A stretch of DNA of 64,000 nt from Corydoras sp. C115 (GCA_019802505.1 JAFMOC010000518.1:302501-366500); one strand, 5' to 3'; shown: positions 22,800 through 34,035, counted from the first letter of the stretch. Notes: generated by a model from the sequence alone, not told the origin. A program made the numbers and translations.

Positions 22800-23461
22800 T
22801 CACAGACTGGCTGGTTGAACCTTGGTTTCCTGCTGAGTGAATCATTTCTGATCAAAAGTCCTGAGCTGATACAGAATCAGGGAGCAGAGGCTTTTAATGC
22901 TCAGATTTCTAAATAATAACATTAAATTAAATTAAATGAATGTTTTTATATTAAAAATAAACGTTTTAAACGTTACGAGTTTTGTTCTTTAGTTCATTTA
23001 AGTTGATAATGAAAGATTATTAAAAGAACTGTTTCAGATTTAAATGTAAAAGCTTTCTGTTCTTAATCTTCTCTAAACGTGAAAAAACAAAACTTCATTA
23101 AAACCTTTTAATTATTTTTTTAAATTATTAACAAATTTTTATTTTTTGTTGTGCGTGATCGTAACAGCAGAGGGCGCGTCTGCTACTTGACGCTTTAAAT
23201 TCTTCTGAGAAGAAGCAACGTGGCTGTGTTTCAAACTGCAGCTGAAGCACTAACCCTTATCGAGACCGCGGCGATGAAGAGGCGCAGAAACTAGTGACCT
23301 ACGCAGTGACCTACACAATGAACTTGTTGGAATTTGGAAGTTGACATGTGAAAGATGGGGGACCGCGAAAGCAAAGTGGAAAGTTGTGAGCAACTCTGAG
23401 GCGATTAGAGTGAAATTAAGATTTTAATTTCTGTTTGAAACTTTAATAATCAGATTAAAAC
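22258..23461. other. Intergenic region between divergent mia2 and gemin2
   Basis: Contains (CT)n arrays (22402-22570 and 22690-22723) and a (CA)n array (about 22737-22790), then AT-rich unique DNA (22900-23150). The last 300 bases before gemin2 probably contain its promoter. ACAGCAGAGGGCGCG at 23164-23178 resembles a CTCF/insulator core. The two start codons are 1471 bases apart, so this is not a tight bidirectional promoter. Confidence 0.6.
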
Positions 23462-24384
23462 ATGAAATCTAACGTGGAGGAGCTGATGCCGCGGCTGTTA
23501 CCGGTGGACCCGTGTGAGGGGGAGGAGGAGGAGGAGTGCCATTTAAACGAACCGCCTAAAAATCCCCAAGAATATCTGCGACATGTTCAGTGAGTTACAA
23601 ACATAAACTCATTAAAAACATGAACTCATTAAAAACATGAACTCATTAAAAACATGAACTCATTAACCTTCAAATTACTTATTTTTATCAGACTCCAGAT
23701 GTTAAATCAAACACTGAACACAACATCTTCATCATCTTCATCATCATTGTCGTCAGTCCATAATGCAGTCACGTTGATCCGTACAGCTCCGTTAGTACTG
23801 AATGAAAGCTCTGCTGAGTCATGCTACCGTATTCCGTACAGCATGTTTTTGCACTTTGCTGGATGTAGAGTTCATTCATTACCCATCACTGTATTCCGTA
23901 CAGTCAGTCAGTCCTGATTGATGACGTCACTTGGGTTGACCGCTCTGGACTCTTGCAGGTTGGAGGCGGCGCGGTGCCCGGATGTGGTGGTGGCGCAGAT
24001 CGACCCGAAGAAGCTGAGGAAGCAGACCGTAAACGTTTCTGTGAGTGCTGCCATGGCAACTGTGACCTCATCAGAACCTCATCAGAACATTAGAACCTCA
24101 TCAGAACATAAGAACATCAGAACCTCATTAGAGCCTCATTAAAACATCAGAACCTCATTAGAACCTCATCAAAACATCAGAACCTCATCAGTTCAGAACC
24201 TCATCAGAACCTCATCAGAACATCAGAACCTTATCAGTTCAGAACATCAGAGCCTTATTAGAACCTCATCAAATCAGAACCTTATTAGAACCCCATCATT
24301 TCAGAAAAAAATATTCAGAACCTTTAATCCGTTAATGTTTACCTTCTGGATTACAACTATCATCTGCTACAGAAGATCCATGTT

Positions 24385-24440
<56 letters not shown>

Positions 24441-26980
24441 ATTGCAGGGTGTTCTGCGGCTCCTCTGGGTTTCTCTCCCAGTCTGAGGTGGCAGCAGGAA
24501 CAGGTCAGCAGCTTCTCTCACCTCAGACAGGTAACTGCTCAGAGACAGGAAGTGACCTTCCCGACATGTTGTGTCATGGAAACAAAGGCCTCCTGCCTTC
24601 TGTGAGCTGCACACCGTCAGGTGCAGTGAGGTGTGGTGTGCAGAGCCCTCTCTCTCACAGGGAAGGTGTTTGGGGTGGGGGTGGTGTGGGGTGATGGATG
24701 TAAACAAAGTGTAAGTGCTGATTGATGTTGTGTTTTCAGAGTTTAATAAAGAAGCGGCAGCTCTGGAGAGATCAGCTCCTCGATGACAATGTTGTTCTGG
24801 TAATCAGGTTCACTCTTACATCAAGTTCAAGTTATTTATTTCTGTCGCGTTTTTTTACAACAGTACATCGTCACAAAGCAGCTTTACAGAATGAAAAACC
24901 TTTAAACCCCCAAAGAGCAAGACGAAGCGACAGTGGCAAGAAAATAGATCAATAAAAGATCAATGGGCTGATTGACGAGCTGGGGGGGGGGGGTGGATCT
25001 CTGTGACGTTAAAGACCAGCTCATTACCTGAACTGAGCGCCATGTTCACAGAACCTGAAACGGAGGTCAGAGTGTGAGGTCAGAGGACCCCATGGATCTG
25101 TGTTCTGTGAGGGCGTGGTAGCTCAGTGGTCAGGGCATTCGTTGGGCTATCAATCTGAAGGTTGGGGGTTCAAATCCCAGGTCTGTGGCTCCTTGAGTGA
25201 GGCCCTTAACCCTCATTGCTCCAGGGGGCGCTGTGATGAACCCTGTGCTCACCTTGTAAGTCGCTTTGGATAAAAGCGTCCAATAAATGAACTAAATGTA
25301 ATGTAATGTAATTAAATGTAATGTAATGTAATGTAATGTAAATGTAATGTAAATGTAATGTGTTCCAGCCAAACACTGAGGATGAAGATGGATGGAGGAG
25401 GTTCTGTTTGGGTGAGCGACTGTATCTGAATGATGCAGCGGGTGATGGAGGCGCTGAAGCTCCGGGACTCGATTACATAAAGGTACGACTCCAGAAACGA
25501 TTCCACCGCTCAGCATGTTCTAATTAAAGCCTTTTGATTAAATGTTTCCTTATTAAATCATCTCTAATTGAAACATGGAAACTTTAAAAGCAAATAAAGT
25601 TTCTGAATGTAATATTCTTTATAGAGAGGAACAATCGATTTAGCTTGTACAGAAAGTTTTCTGTCTTAAATAAACTTTTAAATGAAATGGTTTGAGCGTT
25701 TCTGATTGTGCTCTCTCTCAGATGGGTTTTCCTCCGTTCCTCAGTATTGTCAGTAAACTTAATCAGGTGAGTCTGATCCCTAAACTCAGAGTCATTTGTG
25801 TAAATAATTCAGTTTCATTCTGCTTTCTTTAGATAATCAGTAGAAATCACAGGGGGGGGGGGGGGGATTAGACTGGCCGTAAGGTCTAATTCTTTTATAT
25901 AAAGTGTACTGTTTTGATCTTGATGTGTTTTAGTCCACAGTGTCTTCTGTGCTGGAGTATCTGATCAGCTGGTTTGAGGAGAGAGACTTTGTTCCGCAGC
26001 TGGTACTCAGATCTAATCAGTTGTTCAGGTTATATTTCGGTCAGCAGTCGATGTGTTAATGGAGCGAGCGTTTGGTTTGTTCTTCAGGGTCAGTGGTTGT
26101 ACGCGTTACTGGCCTGTTTAGAGAAGCCTCTCCTGCCTGAAGCTCACTCCCTCATCAGACAGCTGGCCAGACGATGCTCTACGGTCCGAGCCGACCTGGT
26201 ACCCCCCCCCCTCCTTTATCCTCTGAGATTACAAACAATTATTTAGGAGTATGTGGACCCATCCATCCATCAATCCATTAACTTCTGCTTCATCCTATAT
26301 AAGGCTCGCGGGGGGGGGGGTCCCATGCCCATCCAGGGGAGAACGTTTCGGGCGCTGGGCAGATACACCCAGGACAGGACGCCAATCCATCACTGGGCAC
26401 ACACTCACTCACTCACACAGACATACACAATCTATATGGGGCAATTTGGAGAACTCAATTGACTTGATCCATGTTTTTGGACTGTGGGAGGAAACCGGAG
26501 AACTCGGAGGAAACCCACGCGGACACGGGGAGAACATCCAGATGGGGATTCGAACCGGGAATCCCTAGCGCTGAGAGGAGAACATGCTAAACCACTCAGC
26601 CACCGTGCCGCCCAGTATGTGGACCTATGAAAATAAATGATAAAATCCTGCTCTTTAATGCTGTGTTTAATGTTTGAACTGTAAACCCAGCGGAGGTGTC
26701 CACATACTTCTGCTTCTGTACTGTAAGTGACCGGCTGTGTGATGACCGTGCAGCTGAGAGAGAGTTAAACTCCGGTTTGATTTGCAGGAGAGTCCAGATG
26801 ATGATCGTTTATCAGCTCTGAACCTGATGATCTGTATCGTATCACGGTAACCGCACCCCCCTCCATCATCATCATCATCATCAGAGTTATTACAGCACTG
26901 TAAGAAATTAATCTGCATTCTAACCTTCATCTGTGTTTTAAAGGTACTTTGATCAGAATGATTTGGCTGATAAAGACTGA
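23462..26980 (+). CDS. gemin2: Gem-associated protein 2 (Gemin2/SIP1)
   Basis: SMN-complex subunit that binds SMN and holds the Sm D1/D2/F/E/G pentamer for snRNP assembly in the cytoplasm and nuclear gems. Ten coding exons: 23462-23589, 23959-24040, 24441-24530, 24740-24799, 25369-25482, 25722-25766, 25934-26002, 26088-26198, 26788-26846, 26944-26980. They total 795 nt, 264 residues (human 280). Diagnostic stretches are VEELMPRLLPVDPC, CPDVVVAQIDPKKLRKQ, DGWRRFCLGE, MGFPPFLSIVSKLNQ, LYALLACLEKPLLPEAHSLI and the C-terminus SRYFDQNDLADKD. The start chosen is the first in-frame ATG (A at -3); the N-terminus is slightly shorter than in mammals. Intron 2 ends in (GT)n, so exon 3 has no ordinary pyrimidine tract. 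No damage seen. Confidence 0.96.
24060..24300. repeat. Decayed minisatellite in gemin2 intron 2
   Basis: Irregular copies of AGAACCTCATCAGAACATC over about 240 bases, followed by (GT)n at about 24390-24437 that leads straight into the exon 3 acceptor. Confidence 0.8.
24828..24958 (-). mobile_element. Dispersed repeat fragment (CACAAAGCAGCTTTACAG family), gemin2 intron 4
   Basis: Contains TTTACAACAGTACATCGTCAC, AAGCAGCTTTACAGAATG and AAAGAGCAAGACGAAGCGAC. The same family occurs at 27480-27590 (opposite orientation), 34530-34850 and 44640-44900. Class not certain; the end resembles a LINE/SINE 3' tail. Confidence 0.65.
25109..25366 (+). mobile_element. tRNA-derived SINE with L2-type tail, copy 2 (gemin2 intron 4)
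   Basis: Head GTGGTAGCTCAGTGG, B-box GGTTCAAATCC, body CCAGGGGGCGCTGTGATG, tail GTAAGTCGCTTTGGATAAAA. It ends in an (AATGT)n run reaching the exon 5 acceptor at 25368; the 3' splice site TGTTCCAG sits directly after the SINE's tail repeat. Confidence 0.88.
26255..26613 (-). mobile_element. DANA/Mermaid-like SINE (gemin2 intron 8)
   Basis: Minus-strand copy with the reverse head CCACTCAGCCACCGTGCCGC at about 26590-26612 and the tail ATCCATCCATCAATCC near 26262. Internal GGGGAGAACGTTTCGGGCGC and CCCAGGACAGGACGCC blocks are present. Confidence 0.88.
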
Positions 26981-26988
26981 GCACGCAG

Positions 26989-27030
<42 letters not shown>

Positions 27031-27098
27031 TAACAGAAGATGAAATGCTGATGGATGTTTGTGGAATCATGTGATCATTATGTGATTTGTCTTTGTGG

Positions 27099-27104
27099 AA
27101 TAAA
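27099..27104 (+). terminator. gemin2: gemin2 polyadenylation signal
   Basis: AATAAA 119 bases after the stop codon, followed by a T-rich stretch. It gives a short 3' UTR containing a (CA)n run. Confidence 0.75.
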
Positions 27105-27479
27105 ACCCTTCATCTCATTTCATTTTGCCTTCTGACTTTGTTTTTTTTTATAAGGATCTGTTGGACGTCTCTCAAAATAAAGACCGTAGCTGTGCACAAA
27201 CCACAACATTTAATTTTGTGTAGTACAGTAACTGCAAGTCATAATCACAAGGTTTAAGATACAGGGAAAAAAAACAGTACTAACTAAAGTCATCTACACT
27301 CTTAAATTCATGCATCAAAGAATACTGACACGGTGCTAAACGGTTCTATGAGAACGATAAAAGTCTCAGAATTCTGACTTAAGTGGCCATTTGTAAATGG
27401 CGATACCCACTTTGCAGAACGCATGCCGTGCTTACACACACAATGCATACACTATAAGCTTTCTATACATGGTTTTTCA

Positions 27480-27590
27480 TGTGCTAAATAGTTTAATGTT
27501 TGTTTAAAGACTTTTCATTCTGTAAAGCTGCTTTGTGACAATGTACTGTTGTAAAAAGTGAGACATAAATAAATGACTTGACTTCGTCGT
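27480..27590 (+). mobile_element. Dispersed repeat fragment (GTAAAGCTGCTTTGTGAC family)
   Basis: TTCTGTAAAGCTGCTTTGTG then ACAATGTACTGTTGTAAAAA and ATAAATAAA: the 3' end of the same family seen at 24828, 34530 and 44640. Confidence 0.65.
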
Positions 27591-27974
27591 CTTCAGAATC
27601 ACCTGTTACCTCTGCACAGCCATCAGGAGGTAGCCCTGTCCTATCCCATCACTCAACTGTAGCAGCAACACAATCAGAACATGGTGCTGAGTTTGAGATA
27701 CAAACACTAAACTGACGTCTAAAAGTTTTAAACCAAACATTAAGTATCATCTACATTCAGCTGTTCAGGAATTAAATCTTGTTTGTTATTAACTTTAGAA
27801 CAAAGGTAAATAATATGGGATGTATTATTTTATAATAAATGAAACTTAATGTCCAAATTCAGTTTTATTGTTTTATTCTCGAGCATTTAACGTCTTGTTT
27901 GAAATGAAAGGCATGGTGATTACTGTCTGCTTCGTTAACATCTCACTGATTTTTTACATTTAATTTCAACATTA

Positions 27975-28190
27975 GAGGGCATGGTATCTCAGTGGTTTGG
28001 GAATTGGGTTATCAATCTGAAGGTTGTGGGTTCTAATCCCAGGTCCACTGCAGTTACCAGTGTGGGTCCTTGAGTGAGGCCCTTCACCCTCATTGCTCCA
28101 GGGGGCGCTGTGATGAACCCTGTGCTCACCTTGTAAGTCGCTTTGGATAAAAGCGTCCAATAAATGACCAAATGTAACGTAAATGTAACA
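27975..28190 (+). mobile_element. tRNA-derived SINE with L2-type tail, copy 3
   Basis: Same family as at 11602 and 25109: head ATGGTATCTCAGTGG, diverged B-box GGTTCTAATCC, CCAGGGGGCGCTGTG, and tail GTAAGTCGCTTTGGATAAAA. Confidence 0.88.
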
Positions 28191-28399
28191 TTCACTGAAT
28201 GTTTTAAGTGTAATTGCCGATGTTTCTTATCAAAACGCTTTTAATGAAATATAACACAAGTGTAAACAAACTGTAGACACTAAAACGTGTTAGAATTTTA
28301 AGATAAAGATCAAACATTCTGTGATCAGACTTCAGAGCTTCTGGATTCAGTAAGTCCGAATTCTGAGATCAGAGTTCCACCCGCCGGCTTAGCCGAACC

Positions 28400-28545
28400 T
28401 TTATTGGGCGCTTCATGTGTCAATCAGGACGCTTCGGCTTTCCATTGGCAAACGCGTCTGTCTGTCACGTGTCTGCAATCGCGCCAATGCTTTAGAGGCT
28501 CGTCCCGGAGGCGGGCGCAGGATCCCGGTCTCTCTCGCAGGCGGA
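28400..28545 (+). promoter_or_regulatory. pnn: pnn proximal promoter
   Basis: A CG-rich stretch just upstream of the pnn ATG. It carries CCATTGG (inverted CCAAT box, 28442-28448), an E-box CACGTG at 28466-28471 and CCAAT at 28484-28488, and no obvious TATA box. This fits a housekeeping promoter; the exact start is unknown. Confidence 0.55.
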
Positions 28546-30034
28546 ATGGCGGTGGTGGTGCAGGCGCTGCAGGACCAGCTGGAGAAAGCCAAGGAGAGTT
28601 TAAAGAATGTGGACGAGAACATAAAGAAGCTGACGGGCCGCGACCCGAGTGACCTGCGGTACGCTGACCGGCCCGCGGGCCTTCAAACGCGCGCTCCGTG
28701 TGTAGCGGCTTAGCTTAGCATAGGCAGGAGCACGCCTGTTAGCTCGGTGGCTAACGGCGCTTTGAACTTCAGGATGAGGTTAAAAACATCAAAGCGCGTC
28801 CGCGGTGATGATTTAAACGTAACATTCAGAAAAACGCGAGCGTTACGGCTGTAATTCAGCGCGCTGATGCCGTGCAGGTAACGAGGGACGCGTTTCAATC
28901 CACTCAGCTGAAGTGCACTAGATTGAGGGAGCCTCGGTTTAACACCCCGCGCAGAGCTGCACTTCAAAGAGCCGCTACTAAATCAATCTGTTATTTATTT
29001 CGCTGCCAACCCCCTGAAATAAGAGCGTTTCTTTTAAAATAACTGATTAATTAACATTAATACTCTCCGGAGGTTCCATGTCCTCCCCGTGTCCGCGTGG
29101 GTTTCCTCCGGGTTCTCCGGTTTCCTCCCACAGTCCAAAAACATGGATCAAGTCAATTGCGTTCTCCAAATTGCCCCATATAGAGTGTGTATGTGTGAAT
29201 GAGTGAGTGTGTGCCCAGTGATAGATTGCCCCCCTGTCCTGGGTGTATCTGCCCAGCGCCCGAAACGTTCTCCCCTGGATGGGCATGTTCTCCCCCCCCC
29301 CTGCGACCCTAATAGAGGATAAAGTGGAAGATGATGGATGGATTAATACTCTGGTTTAAGTGTTTAATTAATAAATCAAAAGTATTCAGACACAAACGCA
29401 GACCCATTCAGAAGAGGAGGAGAAACTGAGTTTGTATAGAGTTTTTGGAGTGTGAGCCTCTGACTGGTCCTGAACGTGTGGGATGGGGTCGGGGTCGTGT
29501 GGGCGTCTCCCCAAACTCACCCCACTGTGACCTTGTGGGCCTTGTTTCAGGTGCTGGAGCTCAGCCACGCCCCCTGTGTTTTTGTGAGGTTGAATGTCGA
29601 TAATGTTTTGTGATGTGGAGCAGCATGTGAAGATGTTTGAGATGTTGACCTGTACCCCTGTGACTGACTGAGGGTGGGGCTGTTGTTTTGCAGACCGGGT
29701 CAGGCCAGGCGGCTGTCCCTCACAGGCCCGGGTGGAGGTAGAGGCAGAGGAATCAATATACTGAGGTTGGTTTCCATGGTAATGACCAGCACTGTGCACT
29801 TTGTCGGTGGTGTGCGGTGAAAGTGACGCTGTGTTTGTGTTTATAGGCGTGGGCTCTCTGACGGCGGTGGAGGACCCCCAGCCAAACAGAGGGACATCGA
29901 GGGTGCACTCCTGAGGTATGCCACATTAATCCTGTGGGTGTAAATGAGGGATTCAGATGTATTTATGCTGTTGCTATGGTGATGCTTGGCTTTTGTTTGG
30001 AGGTTGGTCATTTATTATGCAGTTAAGTGATTTG

Positions 30035-30068
<34 letters not shown>

Positions 30069-31770
30069 GCTGGCGGGGGACCAGCGAGCGAGGAGAGAGT
30101 CACGTCATGACAGCGACGCTGAGGACGAGGACGATGTCAAAAAAGTAAGGATTTGATTTGTTTTGAGACGTAACGCTCTGCTGCCATGGTTACCGCAGAG
30201 GTTCATGTGGAACCCTCACACTCCTCGCACACCTCGCCTCCTCACACACCTCGCCTCCTCACACACCTCGCCTCCTCACACACCTCGCCTCCTCACACAC
30301 CTTGCCTCCTCACACACCTCGCCACCTCGCCTCCTCGCACACCTCGCACACCTCGCCTCCTCGCACACCTCGCCTCCTCGCACACCTCGCCTCCTCGCAC
30401 ACCTCGCCTCCTCGCCTCCTCACACACCTCGCCTCCTCACACACCTCGCCTCCTCACACACCTCGCCTCCTCACACACCTCGCCTCCTCACACACCTCGC
30501 CTCCTCACACACCTCGCCTCCTCACACACCTCGCCTCCTCACACAGCTCACACACCTCGCCTCCTCACACACCTCGCCTCCTCGCACACCTCGCCTCCTC
30601 GCACACCTCGCCTCCTCGCACACCTCGCCTCCTCGCACACCTCGCCTCCTCGCACACCTCGCCTCCTCGCACACCTCGCCTCCTCGCACACCTCGCCTCC
30701 TCGCACAGCTCACACACCTCGCCTCCTCACACACCTCGCTCACACCTCGCCTCCTCACACACCTCGCCTCCTCACACACCTCGCCACCTCTCACCTCCTC
30801 ACACACCTCGCCTCGTCTCACACACCTCGCCTCCTCGCACACCTCGCCTCCTCGCACACCTCGCCTCCTCGCACAGCTCACACACCTCGCCTCCTCACAC
30901 ACCTCGCCTCGTCTCACACTCCTCGCACACCTCGCCTCCTCACACACCTCGCCTCCTCACACACCTCGCCTCCTCACACACCTCGCCTCCTCACACACCT
31001 CGCCTCGTCTCACACACCTCGCCTCGTCTCACACACCTCGCCTCCTCGCACACCTCGCCTCCTCGCACACCTCGCCTCCTCGCACACCTCGCCTCCTCGC
31101 CTCCTCACACACCTCGCCTCCTCACACTCGCCTCGCTCTCCTCGCCTCGCCTCCTCACACACCTCGCCTCCTCACACACCTCGCCTCCTCACACACCTCG
31201 CCTCCTCACACACCTCGCCTCCTCACACACCTCGCCTCCTCACACACCTCGCCTCGTCTCACACTCCTCGCACACCTCGCCTCCTCGCCTCCTCGCACAC
31301 CTCGCCTCCTCACACAGCTCACACACCTCGCCTCCTCGCACACCTCGCCTCCTCGCACACCTCGCCTCCTCGCACACCTCGCCTCCTCGCACACCTCGCC
31401 TCCTCACACACCTCGCCTCCTCACACACCTCGCACACCTCGCCTCCTCGCACACCTCGCCTCCTCGCACACCTCGCCTCCTCGCACACCTCGCCTCCTCA
31501 CACACCTCGCCTCCTCACACATCTCGCACACCTCGCCTCCTCGCACACCTCGCCTCCTCGCACACCTCGCCTCCTCGCACACCTCGCCTCCTCGCACACC
31601 TCGCCTCCTCGCACACCTCGCCTCCTCGCACACCTCGCCTCCTCACACACCTCGCCTCCTCACACACCTCGCCTCCTCACACACCTCGCACATCTCGCCT
31701 CCTCCACACCTCGCCTCCTCACACAGCTCACACACCTGGCCTCCTCACACACCTCGCCTCCTCAGCTCTG

Positions 31771-31810
<40 letters not shown>

Positions 31811-33986
31811 CACAGCCAGCGTTGCAGTCATCAGTCGTCGCTACCTCCAAAGAACGTACGCGGCGCGATCTGATTCAGGATCAGACCATGGACGAGAAGG
31901 GGAAACAACGGTACGGTTTTTTATCTCTGACCCGAGCGCCCCCCCCCCCCCCCCTCACACACCCCCCCCCGTTCCGATGCGAGTCCGCTCACTCCTCTGT
32001 TCCGCCCGCAGGAATCGTCGTATGTTCGGCCTGCTGATGGGAACGCTGCAGAAATTTAAGCAGGAGTCGACCGTGTCCACAGAGAAGGTACCGGCGCGCT
32101 CCTCCGGCTCCGGCGCGGCGTCCCGATGATCAGAGCGTGTCTGAAACGGCGCCGTCCCGCCTTCTAAATCCGCCTTTTGTTCCCCTCTGTTTCCTTTGAA
32201 GTTGAAACGGCGGCAGGAAATTGAGCAGAAGCTGGAGGTTCAGGCGGAACAGGAGCGCAAGAAAGTGGAAAGTGAGAGGAGGGAGCTGTTCGAGGAGAGA
32301 CGAGCCAAGCAGACGGAACTCCGGCTTCTGGAGCAGAAAGTGGAGCTCGCACAGCTGGTAACCCCACCAATCACCCCACCATCCACCCCACCATCCACCC
32401 CACCATCCACCCCACCATCCACCCCACCATCACATCACCCCACCATCACATCACCCCACCATCAGTCTTCATCCAATCATCCACCACCTAATTATTTAAA
32501 CCTCGTACTTTTCATGGGTTTGTGTTTCGTTCTGTCAGTTTGAATGATTTAATTGAGTTTTTTTTTTTTTGGCGTTCTGTATTTTATAGCAGGAGGACTG
32601 GAACGCCCACAACGCCAAAATCATAAAGTTCATTCGCACCCGGACCAGGCCTCCGCTGCTCTACCTGCCGGGTCAGATGTGCTCCGCCACTCAGAAGCTC
32701 CTGGACGATTCACAGAAAAAAATGAACGGTAACGTTTTGAAGTTTGAGTTTCTTACTGTGAGCTTTATGAAGACTGTACGTCAGGGTTGGGTTGCTTTTA
32801 AACCTCGTGCCTCGGTGCAGGTATGTTTGACGAGCGCCGCAAAGCTTTCGCCGACCACCTGAACAAGATGGAGGCTCGGCCGCGGCGCCAGAATCAGCGC
32901 GCCGGAAAAAGAGAAACAGGAAACGGAGAGGAGCGGAAGAAAGAAGAGGAGAAAGAAGAGAAGGGTAAGAAGGAGAGGCTGACAGGTAAACGCCACATGG
33001 AGATGGACGAGGAGGAGGAGGAAGAGGAGGATGAGGTAGAGGAGAGGGGGGAGGGCTTAGAGGTCAGGGAGGCGGAGCGAGAGGAGGGCCAGCCGGAGAA
33101 GAAGAAACAGCGGCTGACGGATGAGGAGGAAGAGGAGGAGGAGCCTATGGAAAAGCAGGAGGAAAAGATAGAGGAGCGGCAGGAGGGGATGGAGGAGGAG
33201 GAGAAAGAGGAGCTGGGAGTGCAGGATGAAGGAGGCGTGGTGGAGGAGAACATGGAGATGGAGCGGGAGGGGGATTTAGAGGCTGAGGAGCAGAAGCAGT
33301 CTGTAGAGGAGGTGATGGAGCAGGCGGAACCGGAGGGGAGTGCAGAGGTAGAACAGTTAGATAGTGAGACGAGGGGGGGAGATGAAGGAGAACGTGAGGA
33401 GGAGGAGGAGCGGGAGGAGAAACCAGAGAACCCACCAGAACCTGTCGAGGAAACTCTTGAACACGAGGAACACGTTCCGACCAAAGACAGTTCCGAAACG
33501 GAGCCAGAGGTGGCGCCAGCTCCCGAACAGGGAGCCGAACCGGCCGAGGAGGAACCCGTTCAGGTTCCGGCCGTCGCCGCGGAGACGCCCGAGGGGGAGG
33601 CGGGGGCGCCAGAAGAACGGGGACGGGACAAAGCCCGGACGTCAAAGAGTCGGAGCAGCTCCTCCTCCAGCTCCTCGTCCAGCGGCTCCTCGTCCAGCGG
33701 CTCCAGCTCGTCCTCCAGCGGCTCCAGCAGCTCCTCGTCCGGCTCGTCCTCGTCCTCGTCCAGCTCGCGCTCCCGCAGCCGCGAGCGCCGCCGCAGGAAC
33801 TCGGACCGCCACAAGAGCGACCGCGCGCAGAAATCCGGCAAGAGCGGGGGGGGCCGCAGGGAGCGCAAGGAGCGTTCCAAAGACAAGGAACGGAGGAGGA
33901 TGGGTCAGGAGGGGGGGCGCTCGGGAAAACGTCCACCCCGAGGAGAACGGGAGCGCAAATCGGAGCGCAAAGAGAAGCGGCGTTAG
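28546..33986 (+). CDS. pnn: Pinin (PNN), desmosome-associated/nuclear splicing protein
   Basis: Nuclear speckle protein of the exon-junction periphery, modulating alternative splicing; also reported at desmosomes. Nine coding exons: 28546-28658, 29694-29765, 29847-29915, 30069-30144, 31816-31910, 32012-32087, 32202-32357, 32590-32728, 32821-33986. They total 1962 nt, 653 residues (human 717). Residues 1-110 form the pinin/SDK N-domain (NVDENIKKLTGRDPSDLR, GPPAKQRDIEGALLR). Residues about 111-265 form the pinin/SDK/memA domain (PALQSSVVATSKERTRRDLI, RRMFGLLMGTLQKFKQEST, a coiled coil rich in E/Q/R, then YLPGQMCSATQKLLDDS). Exon 9 encodes a Glu-rich region, then from residue about 540 a serine tract, RSRSRERRRR, and a basic C-terminus ending RKSERKEKRR. 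ATG context is good (G -3, G +4). Intron 4 is a 1.55 kb minisatellite. Confidence 0.96.
29066..29342 (+). mobile_element. 5'-truncated DANA/Mermaid-like SINE (pnn intron 1)
   Basis: Starts inside the element at CCCCGTGTCCGCGTGGGTTT. It continues through TCCGGTTTCCTCCCACAGTC and CCTGTCCTGGGTGTATCTGC, and ends with AGATGATGGATGGAT. The tRNA head is missing. Confidence 0.85.
30216..31766. repeat. 17 bp minisatellite filling pnn intron 4
   Basis: About 90 copies of CTCGCCTCCTCACACAC and its variant CTCGCCTCCTCGCACAC, with occasional short units. The + strand has no stop codon in some frames for over 1.5 kb, which creates very long false frames on both strands. The array is strongly strand-asymmetric (pyrimidine-rich on the coding strand). 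Confidence 0.95.
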
Positions 33987-34035
33987 TGCTGCCACACGGT
34001 GGTCAGACGAGGCGCAGCCTTAAAGCAAGCTTTTA

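Larger units (their letters stand above)
27105..28400. other. gemin2-pnn intergenic region
   Basis: Mostly AT-rich unique DNA, with a dispersed-repeat fragment at 27480-27590 and a tRNA-SINE at 27975-28190. There is no trace of TRAPPC6B, which lies between GEMIN2 and PNN in human. Confidence 0.6.

Noticed and set aside
11602..28190. Possible tRNA genes (A and B boxes at three places)
   Set aside because: They are SINE heads followed by a common body and an L2-type tail; they do not fold into complete tRNAs by eye.
30163..32129. Very long + strand frames (over 600 codons) rich in Ser/Pro/His/Thr across pnn intron 4
   Set aside because: They are translations of the 17 bp minisatellite; the intron has clear GT-AG ends and the flanking exons match pinin exactly.
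33145..33995. Long minus-strand and alternative + frames within pnn exon 9
   Set aside because: Shadows of the Glu/Ser/Arg-rich coding sequence of pinin.
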